Of a stretch of 29,005 nucleotides of DNA, positions 1-8,473 are shown one piece after another. This stretch comes from CAYWNA01 sp964459305 (GTDB lineage: Bacteria; Planctomycetota; Planctomycetia; Pirellulales; Pirellulaceae). The number at the start of each line of letters is the position of its first letter. The first letter of the stretch is position 1. The DNA is taken from positions 1-29,005 of the forward strand of contig CAYWNA010000168.1 in assembly GCA_964459305.1 (NCBI GenBank), in the 5' to 3' direction. The translations under genes were made by a program, and so were the position numbers. The notes beneath the pieces were generated by a model. That model worked only from the letters and a program-made list of their open reading frames with translations, did no database searches and was not told the DNA's origin.

Positions 1-1
1 C

Positions 2-139
2 GGCCAGATGTGGCTCACGAAGAACATCGAGATCGTAGGCTTCGACAATCAGATGACCTCGGTCAGTTGGCGGAGCGCAGTTACTGACCCAGGACGGATA
101 CTCCTGAGCGCGCAAACGAATTTCGTTCGTGACCAATGA
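2..139 (+). CDS. Possible C-terminal tail of a gene entering from the left edge
   Basis: An open frame runs from the window edge to a TGA at 137-139 and encodes about 45 residues. It contains WLTKNIEIVGFDNQ and TDPGRILLSAQTNFV, with a beta-rich, protein-like composition and no stop. The length is too small for a family assignment and the 5' part lies outside the window. It could equally be a chance open stretch, since this GC-rich DNA has many of them. Confidence 0.25.
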   Translation, partial: GQMWLTKNIEIVGFDNQMTSVSWRSAVTDPGRILLSAQTNFVRDQ

Positions 140-700
140 CGGTTAGTCCGCGGTCACTTCGGCAGATTGGCTTCGCGACTCAGGAGTTGTCGTCCGATGC
201 AGATTCGGGCATGTGCCGGCTCCGGATCAGCACGCTCCCGCCGCGCCATCAATCGGATACCAGTCGACGGCTGTTTGAACCAGGAACTGCTTTCGGTCGT
301 GGACACGGACGCGAGTTGGAGCCCCAGACTAGCCGCTGAGGTTGTCCAACCGACGCGAGTTGACGTTGAATCTTCGTGCGGGCGGTGTTGTCGACCGAAG
401 GCAGCTCGGTTCAGTTGGCAAATGGGTTCTTGGCCTCATCGACTTAATGCACAGCATGCAACACGGAACTGCGGCAATCTCCACCAGGTGGAACGGTTGC
501 TCGTCCGATTTCCGGACAATGGTGTATCGAGCCCCCACCGAGTTAATCGTCATCCTGGGGCTCTTTTCGTTTGCTCGGTGAGCGAGCCTGAATTCTGAAG
601 GAGGCAACAACTGCAGGCCGGTAGGGAATCGCCGGCCATCGTCGGCGGGCGCTGCACCAATTCGATTCGTCGGTGCTGAGCGATTGATGAGATCGGACAA
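140..700. other. Stretch without a convincing gene
   Basis: Several frames are open on both strands for 60-140 codons, but their products are rich in Arg, Ser and Cys, show no domain motif or signal peptide, and overlap one another, as expected for chance frames. The stretch lies downstream of the kinase gene (which is on the minus strand) and presumably holds its 3' untranslated region. I see no clear T-tailed hairpin terminator here. Confidence 0.5.
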
Positions 701-3700
701 CTATTCGTCCGACAGTGTTTCAACAACCTCAAACTTTTCGTTGCCAAGTGTAAAACAGTGCTCCAGCTCGAATGGGAGTCTTTCTCCGTCGCCTGTCACT
801 CCATGGCTGCCGGGCCGCACGTACCAGTGGAAGCCGTCGTTATGCTCCCGGATTTCCACACGCACCGGGGAGTTGTCTTTCGACCAACCAAGCAATGTCG
901 GATAGGCGTCCGATTCAGACTTCCATATTTCGCCAAATGCTCGATCGCTTCGAGTTTTGAAGGAACGGAAGATTCGCTCGCGCTGGGCGTCGGAGACGAT
1001 TTTGCCAAGCTTTGACCAGAACTCGTTGGCCAATCGATTGCGATCCTTTGCGACATCACCGATCTCGGCGATCAGGTGCCCGTCAGTTGCTCGCGAATAC
1101 TCCGTGCGGGACTGTTCACGATCAACATATTCGTTCCAGATCTCGGTCAATAGCGAATTGACTGCTGTTCGTGCACTCAAGTCCAGATCCAGTGTTTCGG
1201 CAAACTCTTGACGAAGGCGAACATCGTTAGCTGATTCCCAGACCAAACAGTACGAATTGTCGCCCTGCGCAATGCGCTCTTTCTTTTTCCATGGAGAGCG
1301 ATCTGACGTGTCAGATACGCTGTTCCGGTATCCGGGAGAAGGCCGCAACAATTCAGCGAGTTTGTCGTCAACCGCACGTGCATCATAGCCGCCGTCACCG
1401 TAGTACGGCATGCGCAGTTGCGGCTGCAGAATGCCCTCAGCGTCGACGATGTAGACGCTGGGATAAGCTTCGATACCCCAGTCAAGCTGTAGGGGACCAT
1501 TCAGCGGCTGCGGAATCACTGTCCAGTTCAGGTCGCCGCGTCTGGAAGCGGCCCGCAGGTTCGCCTGATCGTCACTGCTCATGATTCCCACAAACCGAAC
1601 GGGAGCCTGTTTGTACTTCGCGACCAACTGTCGTAGCGGAGCATACATTTCTTTGTAGTCTTCACTGAACCTTTCGGCGAAGAGCAACACCACGACGTTT
1701 CCACGCAGTTTGCTCAATCGAAACGCCTGTCCGTTGATGTCAGCAGCCGCGATTTCCGGAGCTTCGGCACCTACGATCACTTTGTTGATCGCGTGAGACA
1801 GTCTTTGTGCCGCAGCACCGCCCGTGCCGTAGAACTCGACTTCGATATCGGAATAGGTATCTGCCAAACGCTTCAGTTTGTCGTTCAGGTCCGCACGAAG
1901 CTGCTTGAAGTCCGTGTTATCGAGCTTCTTCAGTGTGTCCTGCAACTCGGTCCTTATTTGTGGCGGTTCGTTGGCAAACGACTGCATTTGACTGCGAATA
2001 ATTGTTGGGAGTTGGGACTCTACTGTTAAGAATCGATTGCCGTGGATAAGCTGGGCGATCAACGCCTCGGCCTGCGTCTTGCGATAAGGGCTCTTTTCGA
2101 CGAGCGCTTGCAGGAATCCGTCAGACCGTAAGAAGAACGGACCTCTGCTGAATGAAGCCGCGATCGCTTCCAACCCTTGATGGTGGAGGTAATGCTTGAT
2201 CAATCGATCAGCGGCTTCCACACGTCCTTTGGCAGCATTGGAAGTCGGGTCGCCAACACCACGAGCCATCTTGGCGACTTCAGTCAATGCCTTCAAACCC
2301 GAATCTGTACCGCGGTGTTTCTCTTCAAACGCCAGGTACTTCGCCGGCATGATCTCACGGGGGTTCATTTCCTCAGACACGCGATTCATTTCGACTTCGT
2401 CCACTGCCTTCTCAGCCGCCTTGTAATACGCCGCTTCGATTTCGCGGAATTCGGTCTGCAGCTTTGCCAGAGCCTGCGCTGCCGGATTGAGTTCGGACGG
2501 CGATGCGTCGGCGAAGTCTGGCTGTTCCCGGTCTCGCATCTCAGCGAATTCGCCGAGCTCACTTGCTGGCGTTTCCACCGACCTGACGATCTTGACCGTT
2601 TCGGTACCGCCACGGCTTAGTGACACTGTTTCGCTGTCGACTTTGAATCCACTGAACTTGCCGTCGATCTCCACAACGTAAGGTCCCGCCACAATGCGAA
2701 CCGTTTCAGCGCCTTTCGTCACGGTCAGCCTTCTGACCACTTCATCGCCCTGAATGATCCGAATGGGCACGTCGCCTGCCTCCGACTCAATCGTCAGCGT
2801 GCCCTTACTCCACTCCAGAACGATCAGCACTCCCGCGAAGAGTAGCGAAAGTGCAAAAACGGCCGCGGCCACAAACCTGGTCCAGGTCCGCCGCTTTACT
2901 TGCTGCGGTGCAAGGGTCGCGATGGATTCCGGTAGTGAAGTGGTTGTTGGATTCTGCGTGTGTGCGAGGCAATTTTCGAGCAACTCGGCAACTTGCTCGG
3001 CGGACTCAAAACGATCCTCGGGGGATTTTGCCAGCAACGTCATCACGATCTGGTCCAACCAGGGCGGAATGCTGGGGTTTGTTTCGCGAGTCGATCGTGG
3101 AGTGTCGTCGGTAATGCGGCGGAGAACGGCGTAGCTGGTTTCGCTGCGGAACGGTGGATGGCCGGTACACATCGCGTACAGCACACAGCCGAGCCCAAAC
3201 AGATCGCTGCGTGGGTCGATCGCTTCGCCGCGAACCTGCTCAGGTGACATGTAATGTGGCGTGCCGGGATGAAAACCGCTGCGAGTCAGACTGGCGTCGT
3301 CGGTGGCGCGGGCCAGTCCAAAGTCGGTCAACAGCGCACGCTCGACACCCTCATCCAGCAGGATGTTCGACGGTTTGACATCGCGGTGAATCAGCCCCTG
3401 GGCATGTGCAGCGGCCAGTCCTTGGGCGGTGTGCAGCCCGATTCGCAGCACTTCGCAGACGTCCAGCGGACCTTCGCGATCGAGCCGCAGTTGCAGTGAT
3501 CCGCCCGCGATGTACTTCATTACCAGAAACGGATGCTCGCTATCGGATTCGACGTTGTGAATCGCCACGACATGCTCATCCACGACCGCAGCCGCCGCGC
3601 GAGCTTCACGAGCGAACCGATTGCGTGCGGCACCGCTCCCGGACAAATACGGCGCCAACAGTTTGACAGCCACCGGCCGATTGAGTTCCGTGTCATAGGC

Positions 3701-4078
3701 CTTGAACACCACACCCATGCCGCCACTGCCAATCAACCTTTCAACATCATAGCGGCCGATCCGCCCCAACATCTCAGGATGCCTTGGCGGCGACAGCAGC
3801 GACGTTGCCATCGATTGCGTCAGGGCTGTCGGACGTTTCCATCGCTCGCAGACACCCAGCGATTCCGCGTAAACGTTGGCTGACAGCTCACCGGGTGAAA
3901 GCCACGTCTGAAGTTCGTTCCACTGCCTGTCATCGGCAGCCAGCTCAGAAAGTCGGCTTTGGCAGCACTCGCACGATTCGACATGCTGAGCGATCTCGAT
4001 CATGTTGTCGCCCGAGCGAAAATGTTCTTCGTCCTCGTCCAGCAAGGCTGCGAGATCGACGTCGTTACACTTCATCAT
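701..4078 (-). CDS. Membrane Ser/Thr protein kinase with zinc-finger-like N-terminus and C-terminal thioredoxin-like domain
   Basis: A 1125-residue receptor-like kinase. Residues 32-39 carry HxxxCxxC (H32, C36, C39), the zinc-binding pattern of anti-sigma-type domains. The Hanks kinase domain spans about 108-372: P-loop GSGGMG 117-122, VAVK with Lys139, catalytic HRDVKPSN 231-238, DFG 252-254 and GTPHYMSPEQ. All catalytic residues are present, so it should be active. One membrane helix follows at about 402-423, then a PEGA-like beta segment (about 426-475), a long helical linker and an AhpC/TlpA-like thioredoxin fold at about 768-911 with its cis-Pro region (AYPSVYIVD). The usual CxxC position reads AERFSED, so this fold cannot do dithiol chemistry and is probably a sensor or binding module. 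The start overlaps the end of the sigma-factor gene by 14 nt, so the two are probably translationally coupled. The kinase may control that sigma factor (inference). Confidence 0.93.
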   Translation of the reverse strand: MMKCNDVDLAALLDEDEEHFRSGDNMIEIAQHVESCECCQSRLSELAADDRQWNELQTWLSPGELSANVYAESLGVCERWKRPTALTQSMATSLLSPPRHPEMLGRIGRYDVERLIGSGGMGVVFKAYDTELNRPVAVKLLAPYLSGSGAARNRFAREARAAAAVVDEHVVAIHNVESDSEHPFLVMKYIAGGSLQLRLDREGPLDVCEVLRIGLHTAQGLAAAHAQGLIHRDVKPSNILLDEGVERALLTDFGLARATDDASLTRSGFHPGTPHYMSPEQVRGEAIDPRSDLFGLGCVLYAMCTGHPPFRSETSYAVLRRITDDTPRSTRETNPSIPPWLDQIVMTLLAKSPEDRFESAEQVAELLENCLAHTQNPTTTSLPESIATLAPQQVKRRTWTRFVAAAVFALSLLFAGVLIVLEWSKGTLTIESEAGDVPIRIIQGDEVVRRLTVTKGAETVRIVAGPYVVEIDGKFSGFKVDSETVSLSRGGTETVKIVRSVETPASELGEFAEMRDREQPDFADASPSELNPAAQALAKLQTEFREIEAAYYKAAEKAVDEVEMNRVSEEMNPREIMPAKYLAFEEKHRGTDSGLKALTEVAKMARGVGDPTSNAAKGRVEAADRLIKHYLHHQGLEAIAASFSRGPFFLRSDGFLQALVEKSPYRKTQAEALIAQLIHGNRFLTVESQLPTIIRSQMQSFANEPPQIRTELQDTLKKLDNTDFKQLRADLNDKLKRLADTYSDIEVEFYGTGGAAAQRLSHAINKVIVGAEAPEIAAADINGQAFRLSKLRGNVVVLLFAERFSEDYKEMYAPLRQLVAKYKQAPVRFVGIMSSDDQANLRAASRRGDLNWTVIPQPLNGPLQLDWGIEAYPSVYIVDAEGILQPQLRMPYYGDGGYDARAVDDKLAELLRPSPGYRNSVSDTSDRSPWKKKERIAQGDNSYCLVWESANDVRLRQEFAETLDLDLSARTAVNSLLTEIWNEYVDREQSRTEYSRATDGHLIAEIGDVAKDRNRLANEFWSKLGKIVSDAQRERIFRSFKTRSDRAFGEIWKSESDAYPTLLGWSKDNSPVRVEIREHNDGFHWYVRPGSHGVTGDGERLPFELEHCFTLGNEKFEVVETLSDE

Positions 4079-4676
4079 GCGATGACTCCTCGAAGGATTT
4101 CACCACTTGCTGCAGTCGCTTCATCACGCGACTGCGAGCGATATATACGCTGCCGGGACTCATACCGAGCTGAGCAGCCACATCCTGAACACTTTGTTGC
4201 AGCACACTGGTTCGATGAAATGCTTGCCACGTGGACTCGGCGACTTGTTCGCGAACGATTTCAGACGATCGCAGGAAAACCTCGCGGCGATACTCCAGGT
4301 CGAAGTGACTCGATACATCCGAACTAGCTTCAAGCTCACCTAGCTTGCCAACCGCTTCGTTTCCACCTTCGGCCCACGGTCGGTGCTTGCGCCGCGTCAG
4401 GAAATCGACGGCCGTATTGCGAGCAATCCGAAACAACCAGGTTCGGAATGTCCCGCGATCATCGCGCTGTAGCCACTTCGTCACCGAACGCGCAACGGCC
4501 GAAAGGACCTCCTGAACGCAGTCGTCGGCATCGACCGCCTGCAGGCCCAGTCTTCGGGCAGAGCGATAAACGACCGGTGCGTAGATTGCTGCGAACTCAT
4601 CCCAAGCCGCCACATCGGCCGCATCCTGCAATCGCAGGATCAAGCTGGCTCGCGTTTCTGGTGGACTGATCGGCAC
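4065..4676 (-). CDS. ECF-type RNA polymerase sigma factor
   Basis: Sigma-70 family protein of about 203 residues that directs RNA polymerase to a regulon. Region 2 is visible (DDCVQEVLSAV, then RGTFRTWLFRIARNTAVDFL, the core-binding and -10 recognition helices). Region 4 is a C-terminal HTH (VQDVAAQLGMSPGSVYIARSRVMKRL) that reads the -35 element. I chose GTG at 4676 because AGGAG lies 6 nt upstream (4683-4687). The longer frame would need a TTG at 4712, which has no ribosome binding site. The gene is upstream of and overlaps the kinase (ATGATGAAGTGTAA junction), a common planctomycete pair of sigma factor and kinase. The kinase N-terminus has an anti-sigma-like zinc motif, so regulation by the partner is plausible but not shown. 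Confidence 0.92.
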   Translation of the reverse strand: MPISPPETRASLILRLQDAADVAAWDEFAAIYAPVVYRSARRLGLQAVDADDCVQEVLSAVARSVTKWLQRDDRGTFRTWLFRIARNTAVDFLTRRKHRPWAEGGNEAVGKLGELEASSDVSSHFDLEYRREVFLRSSEIVREQVAESTWQAFHRTSVLQQSVQDVAAQLGMSPGSVYIARSRVMKRLQQVVKSFEESSHDEV

Positions 4677-4947
4677 GGGTGACTCCTGGTCAAATTCAAC
4701 TGCGTCTACCAAGTTGACTCAGCAGCAGAGTCAATCTTTCACGCAGCATTCCGGATTATCGCATTTTCCCGGGTCGAGGGAATGGTTAAGCACTCACGCC
4801 TCTCAGCGAGACTGCTCAAAACGAAGCGAAAGTCCCTCACACGCGCCGCGCACTTCATCGCCGCAACGCCTATCGGAGCCAGTGCGATCAGAATCAGCCA
4901 CCGGCGATCGAAAGAACGTCGTCGGCCCGCCCGGCGTGAGACTCTCC

Positions 4948-4988
4948 AAAAACGAAAAACCCTCTGCCAAAGCATTTTCTGGCAGAGG
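4948..4988 (-). terminator. Rho-independent terminator-like hairpin
   Basis: On the minus strand a 9-bp stem (CCTCTGCCA pairing with TGGCAGAGG; plus-strand arms 4961-4969 and 4980-4988) has a 10-nt loop and is followed by GTTTTTCGTTTTT. It would stop a minus-strand transcript arriving from beyond 5000. No protein gene is visible there, so it may end a small RNA or a lost tRNA gene. Confidence 0.65.
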
Positions 4989-5267
4989 TTTATGTTCGCA
5001 TGACCGTCCGAAAGCTCCCCGAGACGGACTCGAACCACGATGTCAATGACCGAAGAATGTGGGCAATTTGATGTAGACCGATGCGAGTTTCGCGACCTAC
5101 TCCGACGCTGAAGTTGCATCGACTTCGGCACTTCGCGTTCCCCGGTTACTCGGGTCGGTGAAACTGACCGAAGCGACTTAGCGGGCCACGAAATTCGATG
5201 GTCCCGCAGCCGTCCGCGCGCCATCAATCGCGCAACACATCAAAGATCATCGCTGCACGTGTTGACG

Positions 5268-5288
5268 CACAGGACAAGACGTCCTGTG
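5268..5288. repeat. Small inverted repeat
   Basis: CACAGGAC at 5268-5275 and its perfect complement GTCCTGTG at 5281-5288 are separated by AAGAC. This is an 8-bp stem with a 5-nt loop in a region without a gene. There is no T-tract, so it is not an intrinsic terminator. Function unknown. Confidence 0.5.
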
Positions 5289-5417
5289 TCACGAACGCAA
5301 ATCGCCGAAATGACCGCGGAGGGCGTGTCCTCGGGCAGTTGCGCGAGACCGCTTCAGCGCACATGACGACAGACCCGAGCCGCGTTGGGGCGGTGGCGTT
5401 GCGCGCGTCGGGGATAT

Positions 5418-5460
5418 CGACCGAACGCAGTTACGAAATTGCAGTTTGTGCGTTCGGTCG
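5418..5460. repeat. 12-bp perfect inverted repeat
   Basis: CGACCGAACGCA (5418-5429) and TGCGTTCGGTCG (5449-5460) are perfectly complementary across a 19-nt loop. No flanking coding gene or T-tract is seen. It could be a structured RNA element, a protein-binding site or the remains of element ends. Confidence 0.55.
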
Positions 5461-5960
5461 CACCCACCTGCGTTAGATGCGCCGACAGCTTTGCGCGCTC
5501 AGGTCCAACCGTCATGAGTCGCGAATGCGAGTTTCCAGCAAGCCCCAGGTGATCGCGACAGAAGAATCCGAGATCGATGCGTAGTGTGTGACAAGGCTGA
5601 CGACCGACGAGTTGGCCACGGCGCTTCGCCAGCGCGTTCCTCGCCTCGCAAGGCAGTCCGAGACCGCCGATGAGCGGCAAATTGTCTCAAGTACCCGTCG
5701 CGCGTGAGACGCGTCAGAAAACGACACCTTTGCGACACCACCCAGGCCAAGGCCTGCTCTCAGATCCTGCAGTCTGTGGAGACATGCGGCATGGCCCAGA
5801 TTGTACATTTTTCGTCAAGGATTTGTCACTGGGATTGCCGTTTGCCAAAAGGGTAGGATGAGGGGTTTCTGCGACGTGCCAGAATCGCAACGTATTTTGG
5901 GACGGTGGCGGCCGTCGTATCCGCAGTCCGCTACACGCAACTCACGCTGGCCACATCGGC

Positions 5961-6137
5961 GGCGAAGATGCGTTGCGGTTGGGCCTTGATCGGCTGCGGT
6001 GCACGAGCCACCGGTGCGTTGCGGCAAGCCATGTCGCCCGAGTGGTTGCGATGGCCGATCTGTTTCCGGAAAAGCTGGCGTTGAGCCTGCGGTCGTTGCA
6101 GCGATTTCCTGAACCGGCCGCTCGTATCGACGTGGTG
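5961..6137 (+). pseudogene. Decayed N-terminal fragment of a Gfo/Idh/MocA oxidoreductase
   Basis: Three frames read in succession reconstruct the start of the family's Rossmann fold: EDALRLG, then LIGCGARATGALRQAMS (nucleotide-binding Gly-rich loop), then VVAMADLFPEKLALSLRSLQ. This matches the usual planctomycete pattern of a Gly-rich loop, an ADxFPEKL stretch and a helix. At least two frameshifts are needed (one extra C near 5984, another around 6040). Homology stops near 6137, about 30 nt before the convergent propeller gene ends. The catalytic EKP region and the C-terminal domain are absent. It is a relic, not a functional gene. The family assignment rests on remembered family motifs. Confidence 0.6.
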
Positions 6138-6166
6138 AACTGGATCATGGGATCGCCGTCCCTCGC

Positions 6167-7639
6167 TCAACGCGTCTCCGATCCGATGCAGTACAGGAAC
6201 TTGTCACTGCGAATCAATAACTGTCTGCTGCTGATCGCTGGCGTCGCATTGAATACGCTGTCGTCGGACTCGATCACGTTGTGTGCAAGCTGCTGGAATC
6301 GTGGTTCCGCCGCGACGACGAACGTTCCAGTTTCGCGACTGACATAGTAGATCTTGTCTTCAGCCATGACACCCGATGCGTATAGCCTGCCCGGCGCCGG
6401 ACGTAGACGCTCCTGGTAAACCACCTCGCCGGTCTCCCCATTCAGGCAGTAGGCGATTCCATTCTGCTGATGAGCAAAGTAGAGATGTCCATCGTGATAG
6501 ATGGGCGTGCATATTTCTGTGCCCTTGTTGTTCTCCCACTGCTTTTCGCCGTTGGAATTGAGTGCAAGTGCCTGTCCATAGGTGAGTGCGAAGACGCTCT
6601 TGCCATCGGTTATCGGGCTGGGATTCTGATAGTTCCTCGTACCCTCATACTGCCAAAGCTGCTGCCCCGTGGCAGGATCGAGTGATGTGAAGGTTCCCAT
6701 TGTGGAATGAAACAGCAATTGCTCCCTGTCACCAAGCGTTGCGATCAGCGGAGTAGCTCGAGAGTCTTGGCCACTCCGTTGATACGTCTTCTTCCAAATT
6801 TCGTTGCCACTAGCGGCGTTCAAGGCGAACATCGTTGTACTTTCAACATCAGCGTGAACGTACACCCTACCGTCGTACAGAACCGGCGAGCTTCCCGAAC
6901 CCCAACCGTGGGCCCGGCTACCGCAGTCCTTTTTCCATCGCAACGAACCATCGAGCGAGAAAGCATGCAACCCCGTCGTGCCATAGAAGACATAGACGCC
7001 GGAAGTACCCACTACTGGAGTGCTGGACGCATAGCCGTGAAGCGCCATGAACTGGCTGTAATCAGCGACGTCTCCGGTCGACTTCGTCTTCTCTTCCCAC
7101 ACAACGGCACCGTCACTTCGATTGAGGCACAGCAGGTGATAAGTCAATTGGCCTTTGCTTCCGGCTGATTGTTCACTCAAACCGTACCCGCTGTAACATG
7201 TCAGGAAGATGCGGTCACCAAACGTGACAGGACTCGACGCTCCGAATCCGGGAAGTGGGCGTTTCCATATCATGTTTGTTGAATCGGACCACTGCGTCGG
7301 CAAGCCGGTCTCGCTGGAGACTCCCTCCCCGCCCGGTCCGCGAAAACGAGACCAATGTGACGACGAGGATGCCGTTGGGGCCGAAGGACGTTCTGGCTGA
7401 TGAAGATACCGCAAATCAGCTTCGCTCAGGTGTTCTCTGGCAAGCGTGATGACCCTGCCGGTATCTTCGCGTTCAAGCTTGACGATGTTGTCAATACTAT
7501 CGACAACTTTCAATCGGACGCTCGATTGTTGCCCATTTGCAGTAGTCCAGTAACGGAACTCGGATTGGCTCGAGTCTTGTGCTGAGGAACCAACACCAAT
7601 CTGGAGAATCAAGTGCAACACAATCCAATATTTCATCAT
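6167..7639 (-). CDS. SHD1-domain and PQQ-like beta-propeller protein, exported
   Basis: A 490-residue protein with an N-terminal signal peptide (MMKYWIVLHLILQIGVGSSAQ). Residues about 28-80 resemble an SHD1/SLA1-homology module (FRYWTTANG, VVDSIDNIVKLEREDTGRVITL, LSEADLRYL). From about 95 onward it is a PQQ-like (quinoprotein) propeller: WSRFRGPGGEGVSSETGLPTQW is the classic planctomycete entry motif, followed by blade motifs such as LNAASGNEIWKK, LDPATGQQLWQYEG and LNGETGEVVYQERL. Such proteins are periplasmic or cell-surface; without PQQ-dehydrogenase catalytic residues they are usually taken as binding or scaffold propellers. ATGATG at 7639 is preceded by CAGGA. The TGA of a tiny upstream frame overlaps this start (ATGA), hinting at coupling. 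Confidence 0.88.
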   Translation of the reverse strand: MMKYWIVLHLILQIGVGSSAQDSSQSEFRYWTTANGQQSSVRLKVVDSIDNIVKLEREDTGRVITLAREHLSEADLRYLHQPERPSAPTASSSSHWSRFRGPGGEGVSSETGLPTQWSDSTNMIWKRPLPGFGASSPVTFGDRIFLTCYSGYGLSEQSAGSKGQLTYHLLCLNRSDGAVVWEEKTKSTGDVADYSQFMALHGYASSTPVVGTSGVYVFYGTTGLHAFSLDGSLRWKKDCGSRAHGWGSGSSPVLYDGRVYVHADVESTTMFALNAASGNEIWKKTYQRSGQDSRATPLIATLGDREQLLFHSTMGTFTSLDPATGQQLWQYEGTRNYQNPSPITDGKSVFALTYGQALALNSNGEKQWENNKGTEICTPIYHDGHLYFAHQQNGIAYCLNGETGEVVYQERLRPAPGRLYASGVMAEDKIYYVSRETGTFVVAAEPRFQQLAHNVIESDDSVFNATPAISSRQLLIRSDKFLYCIGSETR

Positions 7640-7740
7640 TTCGGTCCTGTTTTCTGCGCCAGATCATTGGCAATTTGTTGAATTTCCGTTCTCCTCGCCA
7701 ACAGTACGTCACCGGCAATTCCACACTCGGCATCATACAC
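7636..7740 (-). CDS. Possible 34-residue ORF coupled to the propeller gene
   Basis: A frame starting at GTG 7740 (AGGA five bases upstream) encodes VYDAECGIAGDVLLARR, TEIQQIANDLAQKTGPK and stops at a TGA that overlaps the propeller ATG in an ATGA arrangement. The same frame is open further upstream to 7858 but without ATG. The composition looks protein-like, with an amphipathic C-terminal helix. It may be a leader-like small gene or the last exposed piece of a decayed upstream gene whose frame is broken. I do not recognise the family. Confidence 0.25.
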   Translation of the reverse strand: MYDAECGIAGDVLLARRTEIQQIANDLAQKTGPK

Positions 7741-8150
7741 ACAATTTCCTGTCCAGCAAGAATCTGCAGGCTTTCGCGTGGAGGACGCCGTGAGATGTCG
7801 CGAAAAACGACCGGTTTCGAAACGGCCGGTCGGCGCGAATTCCGACCGCGGCGCTGGTCAGTGCCAGATGGCAGCCATACCTCTGCAGACGCATACGACG
7901 CTACCTCGCCAGGAAAATCGATTCGCGCAGAATTGCACCCCGCGAACGGCCCGGCTAGATTGGTGGAAACGGCATGTCGGTCGAGGAGATCTTCCAAGCG
8001 ACGGGCCATTACCAAGACGCTCGTCCAAGAGTACTTCGACCTCATCGAAGAGTTGCACGTTCCCAAGTACTTCAAAGACCGAAAAGAACATTGAGGTCAC
8101 CCAACACCATCCAAACGTAGTTGACGGCAATTCAGTACCACGTGCCACTA
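7741..8150. other. No confident gene; probably decayed coding DNA
   Basis: Open frames exist on both strands but none carries a recognisable domain or a good ribosome binding site. Fragments that look protein-like (minus strand RESLQILAGQEIVC near 7750-7790; plus strand LVQEYFDLIEELHVPKYFKD near 8020-8085) lie in different frames, which suggests erosion. A 7-bp stem flanking TTTCGAAA occurs at 7808-7832. Confidence 0.4.
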
Positions 8151-8409
8151 TCACTGGTTGGTCAGTCGCTGAACGATTCGGAGACAGTGTCCATTCGTCG
8201 CGTCAGTGGCCAATCCCATGTTGGCGTACTCCCAAGCCCCATCTCGATCATCTTCCAGCAGAAACAGCCATGCCAGACGGCTCAGGCCAGTTGGATCGAG
8301 CTGATCCGCGATTCGCACCATGTGACTACGTACACTGGCTAGATAGACACTGCGCCTCGCTTTCACAATCTCCTGCTTGTGTGCATTGTGACCGTCCACG
8401 AGAGCCATT
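8151..8409 (-). pseudogene. 3' remnant of a TPR-like gene cut by the IS66 left end
   Basis: The last 86 codons of a minus-strand frame look genuine. They contain QLDPTGLSRLAWLFLLEDD, RDGAWEYANMGLATDATN and HCLRIVQRL, a helix-turn-helix pattern like tetratricopeptide repeats. The protein-like character stops at 8409, exactly where the IS66 inverted repeat begins. Beyond that the frame runs antisense through the element. An in-frame ATG at 8408 is probably fortuitous. The 5' part of the gene is not found on the other side of the element, so the insertion was followed by deletion. The repeat assignment is by pattern only. Confidence 0.5.
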
Positions 8410-8435
8410 GTAGGCGCGGGGCGTAGACTAAAGGG
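8410..8435 (+). repeat. IS66 left terminal inverted repeat
   Basis: The sequence from 8410 begins GTAGGCGCGGGGCGTAGACT, which resembles IS66 family termini. It coincides with the point where the neighbouring minus-strand frame loses its protein-like character. The preceding 8 bases, GAGCCATT, would be the target-site copy. The right-hand partner is absent, so the duplication cannot be confirmed. Confidence 0.5.
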
Positions 8436-8473
8436 ATTTGTGTATTCTCGCAAACCCTGAAAAGGAGTACGCC

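Larger units (their letters stand above)
4677..5960. other. Long gene-poor region with hairpins
   Basis: About 1.3 kb lacks any frame with a recognisable domain. The open frames are short, mutually overlapping and Arg-rich. The stretch contains the sigma-factor upstream region, a minus-strand terminator-like hairpin (4948-4988), a tRNA-3'-end-like shred (5014-5036), and two inverted repeats (5268-5288 and 5418-5460). It ends in a decayed oxidoreductase fragment, so the region may be eroded accessory DNA. Confidence 0.5.

Noticed and set aside
167..700. Overlapping open frames on both strands near the left edge
   Set aside because: They are Arg/Ser/Cys-rich, lack ribosome binding sites and domain motifs, and overlap one another. 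They fit chance frames in GC-rich DNA.
5014..5090. A complete minus-strand tRNA gene
   Set aside because: Only a T-arm-like segment is present. The 3' acceptor TCGGGGA has no upstream partner TCCCCGA within 100 nt, the T-stem has a C-C mismatch and no anticodon arm folds.
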